In this document: positions 50,892 through 58,968 of the stretch, piece after piece
How the letters are laid out: every line of letters begins with the position of its first letter
Numbering within the stretch: the stretch's first letter is position 1
DNA from: Candidatus Methanoperedens nitratireducens
Lineage (GTDB): Archaea; Halobacteriota; Methanosarcinia; Methanosarcinales; Methanoperedenaceae
Direction: 5' to 3'
DNA: 64,000 nucleotides
Assembly (NCBI RefSeq): GCF_000685155.1
Contig: NZ_JMIY01000001.1
Location: forward strand, 436,332 to 500,331
Notes under the pieces: generated by a model
Database searches by the model: none
What the model was told of the DNA's origin: nothing
Seen by the model: the letters and a program-made list of their open reading frames with translations, nothing else
Made by a program: the position numbers and the translations under genes

Positions 50892-51071
50892 TCACTTGCT
50901 TTTGTCTTTGTGGAATCCCACGATAAGCGACCCGGTCCATTCGGTGCGCGAGGTCTTGATCACACTGAGCTGGTAATTGTATCCACCGCCCTGCTGCTCC
51001 AGGTTACTCAGGATCTCGGCTGCCTGTCGCTCTACCTCTCGCTGACGCGTGCCTGTGCATGTGTAAATCAT
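50892..51071 (-). CDS. Small element protein (59 residues)
   Basis: Starts inside the stop of the upstream gene (ATGA). The sequence MIYTCTGTRQREVERQAAEI, then a Gly-rich turn and YNYQLSVIKTSRTEWTGSLIVGF looks like a short alpha/beta protein. No family is recognised. The coupled start supports translation. Confidence 0.5.
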   Translation of the reverse strand: MIYTCTGTRQREVERQAAEILSNLEQQGGGYNYQLSVIKTSRTEWTGSLIVGFHKDKSK

Positions 51072-51205
51072 GCTTCACCATTTAAGCGATTGATCACAGC
51101 GCGCCTGCGTTCGCCCTTTCGTTCCAGGACTTGCCGTTCCCATGATTCAAGACGTGCTTTGCGGTCTAAATTCGATTCACCCTGAATGACGCGGTAAGGA
51201 TGCAT
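51068..51205 (-). CDS. Small basic element protein (45 residues)
   Basis: A 45-codon frame, MHPYRVIQGESNLDRKARLE and then an Arg/Glu-rich helix to NRLNGEA. The basic helical composition suggests nucleic-acid or coat binding, but that is a guess. It is coupled to the next gene by ATGA and lies about 100 bp after the tail-fibre-like gene; that gap shows no feature. Confidence 0.45.
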   Translation of the reverse strand: MHPYRVIQGESNLDRKARLESWERQVLERKGERRRAVINRLNGEA

Positions 51206-51304
51206 GCTTTCAGATAGGTGTTAAAAAGTAAAAAAGGGCTGTGGTTTCCGCAGGGATTGGTGAGCAGAGGCTCGCAAAAAACATTGATTAAAGATGATGG
51301 AGTA

Positions 51305-52276
51305 TCACGATGTTGTTACGCCACCAACTAATACAGTGTCTGCTGCATTGTCATAATATATGCGGAATTCCTGAACCGCAGTTGTTTGTCCTCCAAATTC
51401 ATCCGAACTACCCCAAACTTCTAAGGTACCTCCTGAACTAAGAGAACCAACGTTAATATCTTCTGTTTTGGTACTAGAAGTAGAACCATTTTGGGTTTGT
51501 ACTGTGCCGATAGGAGAACCATTCTTATACACTCTTGCGTATGATGTGCCGCCACCGCTGCCCACGAGACGGAAAGCAATCCGCAGAGTACCACGAATAC
51601 CGTACGTAAAAGTCATTGTCTTAAGAAGTTCATAGGTGGAAGTAGATACAGCAGATGAGAGAGAATCGTGACTATGTCTTAGATTCGCAGATGCTGCTTT
51701 CGGTCTCAGGTGGGGGATGTCTCTGTTACTGTCAAAACTAATAAGCCCGTTTGCTGCGTTCACAAGCGTACCTGTGATGCTGCTTGCACCAACCACGAAC
51801 TTTGAGTTGACATCAAGCAGACCGGCCGGATTTGTGAGCCCGATGCCGACATTGCCGCCTTGACTAATCGTCATTCGCGTCAATGAACTGGTCTGGAACT
51901 CAATATCCCTTATAACACTGCCATGACCAATTTTTAACCCAATGTCGTCCATCATAAACGTGCTTGTGTATCCGCTCGTAGAATCACTCGTAAAAATGTA
52001 GTTGGCGTCGGGCCAACTAATGTGTAACTTGCCTTGAGGGTTTGTTGTCCCGATACCGACATTGCCGCTTGAATCTATATAGACCGCATCATCGTCATAC
52101 AGTATCATATCCCATGTGCTTCCGTCTGTGGAAAAATATATTTTCTTGGTATCTGTCGCTAGATACGCCTCTCCTATTGCCGTCGGTGTGCCCTTATTCG
52201 CATCAAGTCCTGTGTTGAATGACTTGTTGAGCTTGCTAGCGAGAATTTGATCGCTTATGCTCCATAATGACGTCAT
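51305..52276 (-). CDS. Tail-fibre-like / receptor-binding protein
   Basis: A 323-residue protein. The N-terminal part has YLATDTKKIYFSTDGSTWD, common in virus fibre proteins. Two copies of a VGIGTTNP/VGIGLTNP repeat (about 73-80 and 148-155) are the collagen-like-free trimeric fibre repeats seen in many tail fibres, and the C-terminal 110 residues form a beta-sandwich-like head (SSKVYKNGSP-like, GGTLEVWGSSDEFGG). It probably binds the host surface. It is the only clearly particle-related gene besides terminase. Confidence 0.7.
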   Translation of the reverse strand: MTSLWSISDQILASKLNKSFNTGLDANKGTPTAIGEAYLATDTKKIYFSTDGSTWDMILYDDDAVYIDSSGNVGIGTTNPQGKLHISWPDANYIFTSDSTSGYTSTFMMDDIGLKIGHGSVIRDIEFQTSSLTRMTISQGGNVGIGLTNPAGLLDVNSKFVVGASSITGTLVNAANGLISFDSNRDIPHLRPKAASANLRHSHDSLSSAVSTSTYELLKTMTFTYGIRGTLRIAFRLVGSGGGTSYARVYKNGSPIGTVQTQNGSTSSTKTEDINVGSLSSGGTLEVWGSSDEFGGQTTAVQEFRIYYDNAADTVLVGGVTTS

Positions 52277-52380
52277 TATTTATCCCTCCGTGCCGGGGTA
52301 TCGTCAGGCGCTACTGTAGCAATGCCGACCACAGCCCCTCCTACCAATGCTATAGTCTCTGTTTTTTGTTCTTCTGTCAT
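52276..52380 (-). CDS. Very small element protein (34 residues)
   Basis: A 34-codon frame with a hydrophobic middle (TIALVGGAVVGIATVAP), possibly a membrane segment, ending in a basic tail. It overlaps the fibre gene by TAATG. A holin-like role would need a longer protein, so I assign none. The stretch 52381-52506 upstream has an open frame encoding HGLACDHHSADPMK, without a standard start. Confidence 0.4.
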   Translation of the reverse strand: MTEEQKTETIALVGGAVVGIATVAPDDTPARRDK

Positions 52381-52506
52381 ATTTTTACCTCTATTGATTT
52401 CATACTTGTGTTTTTGTTCTCTATTCTTTTTCCTCAAACTCCGCCAGGATCCTCAGGCATCGCCTTCATTGGATCTGCGGAGTGGTGATCACATGCCAGC
52501 CCATGC

Positions 52507-52737
52507 TCAGCCGCTAAAATCCGCAGCAGAGAAGGCCGGGAACTCGTCTGTATCGTACTCAGACGGTTTAGCCATGTACTTTGCTTCTCGCAATAGCCTT
52601 GCCGCGCGCTTCTGGGCGCGCTGAATATTGTCGAGCTGACGCTTCATGACTGCCAGCTCCAAAGATCTCTGTTCTTCGTTGAGCCGTGCCAGGCGTTCTG
52701 ACGGCAACTCGTTGTCCTCTAATTCTACGTATCTCAT
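52507..52737 (-). CDS. Coiled-coil element protein (76 residues)
   Basis: A helical, charged protein (LPSERLARLNEEQRSLELAV, then RAQKRAARLLREAKYM) with a strong GGAGGTG ribosome-binding site. It looks like a long coiled coil. The role is unknown. It lies between the second coiled-coil gene and the fibre gene in the same direction. Confidence 0.55.
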   Translation of the reverse strand: MRYVELEDNELPSERLARLNEEQRSLELAVMKRQLDNIQRAQKRAARLLREAKYMAKPSEYDTDEFPAFSAADFSG

Positions 52738-52781
52738 GCTTTTTTCACCTCCTTTTTATTTTCATATGTCATATTAAATGA

Positions 52782-53114
52782 CTAGAAGTATAACCGAATG
52801 TTGCCTGCCTCTTCAAGCAATCTCTCAGATTCGCGGAGGCGCCACAGGACACCGTCCTGGACTGCCTGCAAGCGGATCACGATGCTCTGTGTTCTGTACA
52901 CCTTCTCCGTCAGGCGCTCGCGTTCCACGCTTGTTTTTTTTTCGAGCTCCTGCAGTTCTTCCGGAAGCAATTGTCCTGATGCAACCGCCTCTGAGTAGTG
53001 TTTTTCTAACGATTCGATTCGCAACCGTGCTGACTTGATCTCGCGCAACTCGTCGGTTATTCGGTTCGTTATGCTGTTCAGCGACCTTTGTGCTATGTGG
53101 TTTTGGTCTAACAT
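52782..53114 (-). CDS. Coiled-coil element protein (110 residues)
   Basis: Almost entirely helical with heptad-like charge (ITDELREIKSARLRIESLEKHY, LPEELQELEKKTSVERERL). This could be a scaffold or structural assembly factor, but nothing confirms it. It follows the terminase genes, where portal and capsid genes would normally be. Confidence 0.5.
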   Translation of the reverse strand: MLDQNHIAQRSLNSITNRITDELREIKSARLRIESLEKHYSEAVASGQLLPEELQELEKKTSVERERLTEKVYRTQSIVIRLQAVQDGVLWRLRESERLLEEAGNIRLYF

Positions 53115-53177
53115 TTCTTATTTACCTCTTTTAATATATTTGTCATTGAATGACTGTGATATGTTCTGTAACATATT

Positions 53178-53837
53178 TTACCATCTTCTTTTGCTGACTA
53201 CCATGCTTTGGAACCTGCGCGGATCGCCTGTTGTCTCACCATACCAGGCAGCACATGCTACAGATAGCACAAGATCGTCATGTACACCCTCTCTCCATGC
53301 TTCATATGAGTCATGACCTGTCTTGATGTTGATCTTAACTTTGAAATTTAACAATTCGTTGTTGAACGTCTGCGCGTCCTTCAGCCTGCTGCTTACTTTG
53401 ATCCTTGCGTTCTGATACAGGACCTGCAGCACACCAGCGAGATCACGCTTTGGTACGTTGTAGATATCACCCTCACGTGTAACAGTGCTGCCTCCGTGTA
53501 TGGAGATCCCGACAGGGTGCAGGTCTGCCTGCTTGAAGCTATCAAAAACAGGCCGGCCAACGCCTGTAGAGTCAATTACTAGAACAGGCCCGCCACCACT
53601 ACCATGATCAGCGAGCTTGCACAGGCTGTTATATATCCGCACCACATGATTGATGATCACCGGGTATGGTGTGCCTAATGCCACTCGCTCCAGGTATCGC
53701 ACCAGGTATAGCGGCTTCGGCTGATCTGCTGGCTGCCGCTGCTCCAGCACACATATGGCTGTGTAGTCCTGCGCCTGACCTAAATCAACTCCTATGATAT
53801 TGTTTTTAAACGTTGTGTATTTTTCTTTCCCTTCCAT
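53178..53837 (-). CDS. Terminase large subunit, C-terminal nuclease part
   Basis: A 219-residue RNase H-fold nuclease. Acidic metal-ligand positions appear in order: IGVDLGQAQDYT (Asp18), VLVIDSTGVG and DDLVLSVACA near the C-terminus. This is the DNA-cutting half of TerL. It begins with ATG directly after the TAA of the ATPase gene, in the same frame, so the two are one gene with one stop between them. TerL translocates and cuts DNA for packaging. Confidence 0.85.
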   Translation of the reverse strand: MEGKEKYTTFKNNIIGVDLGQAQDYTAICVLEQRQPADQPKPLYLVRYLERVALGTPYPVIINHVVRIYNSLCKLADHGSGGGPVLVIDSTGVGRPVFDSFKQADLHPVGISIHGGSTVTREGDIYNVPKRDLAGVLQVLYQNARIKVSSRLKDAQTFNNELLNFKVKINIKTGHDSYEAWREGVHDDLVLSVACAAWYGETTGDPRRFQSMVVSKRRW

Positions 53838-54587
53838 TTAATCACCTATTAACAATGGTTCAATGTCGTCTGATATCGCATTCTGGACCTGCTCATACGT
53901 GAACACCTGATCCACGGTTTCAGTAAATGAGCCCAGGTATTCGCTCTGATAAAAGAAATCAGGCATTGCTGCTTTTTCCTCCTGCAGGAACTCGGCGGAG
54001 ATCCTCGGACAATCATGAGCAGTGATTTTGATCCTCTCCCATGCTTGCCCCTCAGTCCACTCGCGGAAGAAATGGCCTCTCTTGCCAAACGGGGTGCTCA
54101 TCAAGATCAGCTTCCCACCACTCACAGCTAACATAGGTCTGACAGCAAAATACAGCTCATCACCGACTCGCGCCGCTTCGTCCTCGATGATGAGAGCAGC
54201 GCCTGAGAAGCCCCGTATGGTGGCCTCTGTGGAAGGCAGGGAAACGATCCTGGAGCGGTTCTCTAACGTGAGAGAGAGCTTGTTATCTTCCTGCAGTGAA
54301 GGCTGCTGTTCAAGCTTACTGAGAGCATCCTGAACCTTCCTGAAGAGCTCGCTAGACTGCCTGAGCGATGGACTCACAAGTAAGATGAGAGAGCCGGGAT
54401 AAAACAAGGCCCTGTGCAATGCCAGGATCCCTGCAGTAGAGGATTTGCCGCTCTGCCTGCAGCAGTTTAGCAGTAAGCGCTTGCCGTTCCACCTGAGCGC
54501 GTGAGCCTGCCAGGGATCAGGTGTGAACCCCAGCGATGCAGCGAAGGCCACAGGATCTAATGCAGCTGTGAGATCAGTTCTGATCAT
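53838..54587 (-). CDS. Terminase large subunit, N-terminal ATPase part
   Basis: About 249 residues from the ATG with GGAGG upstream. It has Walker A CCRQSGKSS at 42-50, Walker B ALIIEDEA at 130-137 and coupling motif STPFGKRG at 164-171, all as in TerL. It ends at a TAA in the linker before the nuclease half. Total coding length with the downstream part, about 470 residues, is normal for one TerL. It overlaps the TerS-like gene by 14 bp. Confidence 0.88.
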   Translation of the reverse strand: MIRTDLTAALDPVAFAASLGFTPDPWQAHALRWNGKRLLLNCCRQSGKSSTAGILALHRALFYPGSLILLVSPSLRQSSELFRKVQDALSKLEQQPSLQEDNKLSLTLENRSRIVSLPSTEATIRGFSGAALIIEDEAARVGDELYFAVRPMLAVSGGKLILMSTPFGKRGHFFREWTEGQAWERIKITAHDCPRISAEFLQEEKAAMPDFFYQSEYLGSFTETVDQVFTYEQVQNAISDDIEPLLIGD

Positions 54588-55059
54588 GGCCGACCTCCTG
54601 TAGTGCAGCTGCAAGCCTGAGTTTAGCTTCAGGAAATGGTTCTAAGGCATGCAGTATGACCGTCCGTAATTCCAGCCACTCCGGCGCCAGAGTGATGTTG
54701 ATTGTTCCTTCCTGCTGCAGCTCGCCCTGGAGCTTGGCCAATAATTCCAGGCAGCCTTTCGCCTCACGCACACCCTGCAACGCCGTCCTTAGATCACCTG
54801 CTGCCTCTGCCTTGCCGAGCAGCTCCCATGCCTTTCTCTGTAACTGCTTGACCTGGTCCAGAAGTGTATCAGCCTGTGCTACTTCCTGCGCTGCCTGTGC
54901 CTTTGTCAGCTCTACGGGTAGGTGATCCTTGTGCCTCACCAAAGTTGTTGCTGATGTACCGTAACGTTCCGCAATATAACGATACGGCTCACCTTTCACT
55001 AAGGCCGTGTTGATTTCGTCTTTCTGTTCATGTTCGCATATTGTGCATTTTCTAGGCAT
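54574..55059 (-). CDS. Terminase small-subunit-like DNA-binding protein
   Basis: A 161-residue protein. A zinc-knuckle (CTICEHEQKDEIN) and a helix-turn-helix-like segment (PYRYIAERYGTSATTLVRHKDHL) form the N-terminus, followed by a long helical region. This layout directly upstream of TerL is common in head-tail viruses, where TerS picks the packaging site on DNA. A gene regulator is the alternative. Confidence 0.75.
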   Translation of the reverse strand: MPRKCTICEHEQKDEINTALVKGEPYRYIAERYGTSATTLVRHKDHLPVELTKAQAAQEVAQADTLLDQVKQLQRKAWELLGKAEAAGDLRTALQGVREAKGCLELLAKLQGELQQEGTINITLAPEWLELRTVILHALEPFPEAKLRLAAALQEVGHDQN

Positions 55060-55231
55060 GATGATGATCTCCTAATTCTACTGAGTTGCAAGGATTATTT
55101 CCCAGAAAATAATTTGCCCGGCCACAGCCTCTACAATTCATACCGCATTTCCCAATGTACCTGCAGCGCGTGTCAGGATCGCTTTTCAACTTCCGCCGCA
55201 CTTCGTTTTTGTGATATGGCTTGTTGGTCAT
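55052..55231 (-). CDS. Small Cys-rich element protein (59 residues)
   Basis: A 59-codon frame coupled to the upstream gene by ATGA and overlapping the TerS-like start by 8 bp. Five Cys (RCRYIGKCGMNCRGCGRANY, and a later Cys) suggest a zinc-binding protein. It contains copy 3 of the TTATTTCCC motif within its coding sequence. Confidence 0.55.
   Translation of the reverse strand: MTNKPYHKNEVRRKLKSDPDTRCRYIGKCGMNCRGCGRANYFLGNNPCNSVELGDHHHA
55095..55112. repeat. Element-internal TTATTTCCC motif, copy 3
   Basis: TTATTTCCCAGAAAATAA inside the 59-residue protein gene. Both arms match the other copies; the centre differs at one or two bases. Confidence 0.45.
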
Positions 55232-55473
55232 GATCTCACCTCGCTAGAAGTCTGACCGTCAATAAATCCGATCGTACACCCCATGATCTGTTTGATTACC
55301 TCATAGGTGATTACCAGGACATCAGGATCTTTAGTCTCTATCAGATCCAACAGTTTATTGAGATCCTCTTTAGGGAGCCGGGCGAGGTATGGAATGACGT
55401 AAGGATCTAGCTGATAGCCACACTCAGCGAAATGTTGGATCACCCAACCAAAGTGATGCAAGCGGTTTATCAT
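55228..55473 (-). CDS. Small element protein (81 residues)
   Basis: A helical protein (FAECGYQLDPYVIPYLARLPKEDLNKLLDLIE) coupled to the primase stop by ATGA. I do not recognise it, though proteins like this often sit next to virus primases. It lies between replication and packaging genes. Confidence 0.5.
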   Translation of the reverse strand: MINRLHHFGWVIQHFAECGYQLDPYVIPYLARLPKEDLNKLLDLIETKDPDVLVITYEVIKQIMGCTIGFIDGQTSSEVRS

Positions 55474-58298
55474 GCTGCCGGCTCCTTTTCCAGAACATTG
55501 ATAGCAAAATCCACTTTCCCTTTATCCTGCATGTACTCAGGGAGCATGTGGATGAAATACTCGCGGAAAGCGTCCTTTGTCCTGCCTTTATCGTATTCCT
55601 TCTTTGCAAGGCTGTTTAACCTGCCCGTCTTAGCTGCCTGCAAGAAGCCGGGATGAAGCTTCCTGAGCGCAGTCAACATATCAGTATCAGACTTGCCGTT
55701 ATCCTCTATGGACGATTTAGCCGACGATTTAGCCGCCTGGTAAAGTGTCGAACCGTTATCAGTAGGAGCACGATTTAGCGTTTTAGCCATTTTAGCTGTT
55801 TTAGAGAGAGAAGAAGAAATTTTTTCATTTTCTTTTTTACCACTACCCATACCAATATTTGTGGTGTGCTCTCTCTCTATATCACTAAATTGATTATATA
55901 TATTATTATTTTTTATTATACTGCTAACGATTTCATGATTTAGTTTTAGTGCTAAATCATGACTAAATTGTGCATAAAACGCTAAATCGTTGAGTTTTGA
56001 ACGATCGAGAGCGACTACTGTTTCATAGCTATCCCATATACAAAAATCGTCCAATTGATACACGTTTTTGTAGTAAATTCTGGTAGCATCTTCATCTCCA
56101 TCTTTGTCAGCCACCTTCATGCATGCCAGACCTTTGACCTTCTCAAGCATGCCCGATTTTCCGTCCATACCGCGCATGATCTGGCTGAGCCTGCCTGCAC
56201 TGATTTTAGCCACCCTCTGCAGCGTTTCGGCGGAGGCCTCATAGTGGTCTTTCAGGTGCTGTATGATCAGCATCTCAGTTTTATTGAGCTTGGTCGTCTG
56301 TGATGTAGCTCTCTGCCTGTATAGCTGCTCCGCGTCCTCATAGTCCTTGATATGCGCTATAAGGAAACCGTCCTGGTCTTTGTGTCGCTGCCTGTGCCTG
56401 ATCGCGGCAAATGCCTTTACCAGGTCGAAGAAGATATCCAGGTTGCGCCTGTTCTCCGGGTTCTTCCAGGCGATAGCATCCACATAAGGGATCCTGACCT
56501 TGTGGGCATGCTCCTTGATATCTCTGATTATTTCCCGGCAAATAAACACGTCAGTATTTTCTGGGTATTTCTCGGTGCCTTCTTTCGCAAGCCTGTACTG
56601 GAATTCCATGACCTTGAGGTCCTGATCAGGTGAATCATCGACCTCAACGCAGACCTGGCGGTTGAGCAGTTGTGAGCTCTGCGAATCGTCCACGGACGTT
56701 AGCCACCACACAATACGCGGCGGTATCGTCAGCGTCTTAACTTCTCGGTTAGCGTCCACTGTTGTGTGTGTGTCGCCTGTCTGGAAGTTTGACGAGGCCC
56801 GTTTGATCACCCCTTCCAGGCCCTCGGATAGGATAGTATCATCAGAGAATATGACCGCGCCTCTGGGTATCTTCATGTAGAAGATAGCTTTATCAGATAA
56901 TGTGGTCGCTATCTTCCACTTCTTAGGCACAAGATGAAGCATCGCTCTGAAGCAGTGGGTTTTGCCTTTTCCGCTCTCTCCACTGCCTTTGGGCTGGATT
57001 CCGTCGCTGTTAAGGACCGACTGGCTGCCTATCGAACATGCCAGGACTTTGGCCGTTTCCACGTCGCCGACATGGATTGACTGGTGAGTGTCTAGAATGA
57101 ACTTGAGTGGATCCCCGTGTTCTGCGATCTCCATGGCGGCCTTCTTTATATCCACCCTGGCCGGTTCGTTATCTTCTGGCGCGCTGTCCTTTTCAGCTCT
57201 ATACTTCTTGTCTCGGACAGGACAGTTCCAGTAATCGCAATAGCCGGCGCCGAAGATTTCTTTAAGTTCTTTGCATGAGAAATGATACCCGCCCGTGCCT
57301 GTATATGCTTGTTCGAACAGCGGTTTGACATTGTTTAGCCGCAGCATGATATCATCTTTTGTCAGGCCATCACATTTCTTCAGGAATTTTTCTATCGTTT
57401 TTTCAATGGCATCCCACGTATATTTACACTTTTTAGCCATTAGAGCTATGCTTGCGCCCCCATAATACCGCTGCGAATCTCTGCCTTTATCGAGCAGCAG
57501 TTTAATACACGGGAACTGATTGATTTTAGTGTCGGTAAAATCCAGGTCGTTTATATTAAATTCGTTGTTAGAAGTTGCTTTTTCTATCTCGGTCCTGATT
57601 GCGCTCTCTATATCGTTCTTGTATCCGCTTATATCCCACAACTCGAGTTTATCCGGGAATCGTAATGGTAAGCTGCCGGGATCCGGCCTTGTCGCTGGTA
57701 TATCGTCTATGGGCGTCTTGAAATTACCATTCGGCCTTAAAGTACCGTATTCCCGTACCTGTGAGCCTAACCTGTTTTTGCCGAAATTGATCTTTTTGCC
57801 ATCCAGTTTGATAATGTCCCTGGTTACCTGGCTCCTGTCAAGAATTGTTTTTAGCAGCGCTTGCCTGGTGATTTTCAGTAAATCGACATCAAGAGTTTTA
57901 GCGCTGTCAAATAGTTCTGCATCAAGGTCTAAATCAGAAAAGAATATGCTCAGGTGTACACCGTTGCCGCCTGAATAGCTTAACTGGTGTGGGATATTAT
58001 CTATCCTGCAGCGCTTCACAATTTTGCTGAACTCGCGGTGCAGCACTGACCAATCTTTGACATCAGGATCAAACAGAAGCTCATTATCGAGTATACGCCT
58101 GGTATAAATCGGCTGTCTGGTGTGGCCCCATACGTCCTTATAATAATTCCATCTGTATAGCATAGCCTCGGTGTCGCTCGCGTCTTCTGGTGTCGCGCCT
58201 TCTATCGCCTTGATGAGGATGGGCTTTCTGGAGATTGCCTGCAGCCTGTCCAACCATGCGCGCTGCTGCAGGAGAATGTCGGCGTTGGGCGTGCTCAT
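55470..58298 (-). CDS. Primase-helicase (PriS-like + PriL-like + AAA+ fusion)
   Basis: About 942 residues from the ATG with GGAGG upstream. Residues to about 220 are an archaeo-eukaryotic primase fold: FDPD (Asp77, Asp79) and SGGNGVH (His115) are the catalytic motifs. Residues 262-360 carry Cys264 (FPCIK), Cys342 and Cys354/359 (CDYWNC), the pattern of a PriL-type iron-sulfur domain. Residues 436-550 hold an AAA+/SF3-like helicase with Walker A GSGESGKGKT and Walker B VIFSDD. The C-terminus has winged-helix-like and low-complexity parts. It should start and unwind DNA for element replication. Confidence 0.8.
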   Translation of the reverse strand: MSTPNADILLQQRAWLDRLQAISRKPILIKAIEGATPEDASDTEAMLYRWNYYKDVWGHTRQPIYTRRILDNELLFDPDVKDWSVLHREFSKIVKRCRIDNIPHQLSYSGGNGVHLSIFFSDLDLDAELFDSAKTLDVDLLKITRQALLKTILDRSQVTRDIIKLDGKKINFGKNRLGSQVREYGTLRPNGNFKTPIDDIPATRPDPGSLPLRFPDKLELWDISGYKNDIESAIRTEIEKATSNNEFNINDLDFTDTKINQFPCIKLLLDKGRDSQRYYGGASIALMAKKCKYTWDAIEKTIEKFLKKCDGLTKDDIMLRLNNVKPLFEQAYTGTGGYHFSCKELKEIFGAGYCDYWNCPVRDKKYRAEKDSAPEDNEPARVDIKKAAMEIAEHGDPLKFILDTHQSIHVGDVETAKVLACSIGSQSVLNSDGIQPKGSGESGKGKTHCFRAMLHLVPKKWKIATTLSDKAIFYMKIPRGAVIFSDDTILSEGLEGVIKRASSNFQTGDTHTTVDANREVKTLTIPPRIVWWLTSVDDSQSSQLLNRQVCVEVDDSPDQDLKVMEFQYRLAKEGTEKYPENTDVFICREIIRDIKEHAHKVRIPYVDAIAWKNPENRRNLDIFFDLVKAFAAIRHRQRHKDQDGFLIAHIKDYEDAEQLYRQRATSQTTKLNKTEMLIIQHLKDHYEASAETLQRVAKISAGRLSQIMRGMDGKSGMLEKVKGLACMKVADKDGDEDATRIYYKNVYQLDDFCIWDSYETVVALDRSKLNDLAFYAQFSHDLALKLNHEIVSSIIKNNNIYNQFSDIEREHTTNIGMGSGKKENEKISSSLSKTAKMAKTLNRAPTDNGSTLYQAAKSSAKSSIEDNGKSDTDMLTALRKLHPGFLQAAKTGRLNSLAKKEYDKGRTKDAFREYFIHMLPEYMQDKGKVDFAINVLEKEPAA
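56526..56546. repeat. Element-internal TTATTTCCC motif, copy 4
   Basis: A 21-nt exact duplicate of 48833-48853, here inside the primase-helicase coding sequence. Confidence 0.55.
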
Positions 58299-58355
58299 GC
58301 CTCTGCCTCCCTGCGTCCCGGGCACACTACAGGCGAAGAGTTAGCTTTATAACCC

Positions 58356-58643
58356 TTAAAGTCGTTGTGATACATAAGTGAGCTCGCCTTCGTTGATACG
58401 CTCGCTGTTCCGCCCGGCCTCGCTCGGTCGGGCTTCTGCTTCTTCTGCTGCTGCCACTATTATCATTTTGTTGTCTTCAAAGGCGATAGAAACCTCATTC
58501 TGTCCTGGAGTAACACAAGAATCTAGGATCTTACCAGGTATCCAGAGAACAGCACCAAGGACCTGGCCACTTGAAGTACGATGTATTTTCGCGCTCGCTA
58601 TAGTTTGCGAAATGGCTATAGGCGATGCCTGCATTGTAATCAC
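58356..58643 (-). CDS. Small element protein, possibly AbrB-like
   Basis: A 95-residue protein from a GTG that overlaps the upstream stop (GTGA). The central HRTSSGQVLGAVLWIPGKIL and FEDNKMIIVAA segment has a beta-hairpin style like swapped-hairpin regulators; the C-terminus is acidic. The family is uncertain. It lies between the CopG-like and primase genes. Confidence 0.5.
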   Translation of the reverse strand: MITMQASPIAISQTIASAKIHRTSSGQVLGAVLWIPGKILDSCVTPGQNEVSIAFEDNKMIIVAAAEEAEARPSEAGRNSERINEGELTYVSQRL

Positions 58644-58825
58644 CGCTGACCCCTCCGATCTGGACGGTTGGCGGCGCTGGCTGGTTGAGTTGGTAGCCCT
58701 TCAGCCAGCGCTTTTCGAATCGCTGCGTTGATATAGGTACTCCGGGGTACCATGCCCCTCTCTTTCTCAAGCCGCTCAAATGTTTTGGGCTCAAAGCTTA
58801 CGCTCTTTACGATGGATTCTGTCAT
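58640..58825 (-). CDS. Ribbon-helix-helix (CopG-like) DNA-binding protein
   Basis: A 61-residue protein: ESIVKSVSFEPKTFERLEKERGMVPRSTYINAAIRKALAEG is a beta strand followed by two helices, the CopG/Arc pattern. It may control copy number or replication. It is coupled to the next gene. The 143-bp gap upstream, after the integrase stop, is AT-rich with promoter-like sequence. Confidence 0.65.
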   Translation of the reverse strand: MTESIVKSVSFEPKTFERLEKERGMVPRSTYINAAIRKALAEGLPTQPASAANRPDRRGQR

Positions 58826-58968
58826 TAATTCTCCTGACTGAATTTAAGCTAAAACATTATCCTGTTATGCTTTTTCAATCATTAATACTACTAATATTGT
58901 TAGTCTCCCTTATAAAGCTGAAAAAAACAGAAAACTAAGTTGCAGTAATAGCGCAAAAAATTAAAAAC

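Noticed and set aside
50643..51185. 180-codon + strand frame in the element
   Set aside because: The reverse strand has two coupled small genes with ribosome-binding context over the same stretch; the + frame has no start site support.
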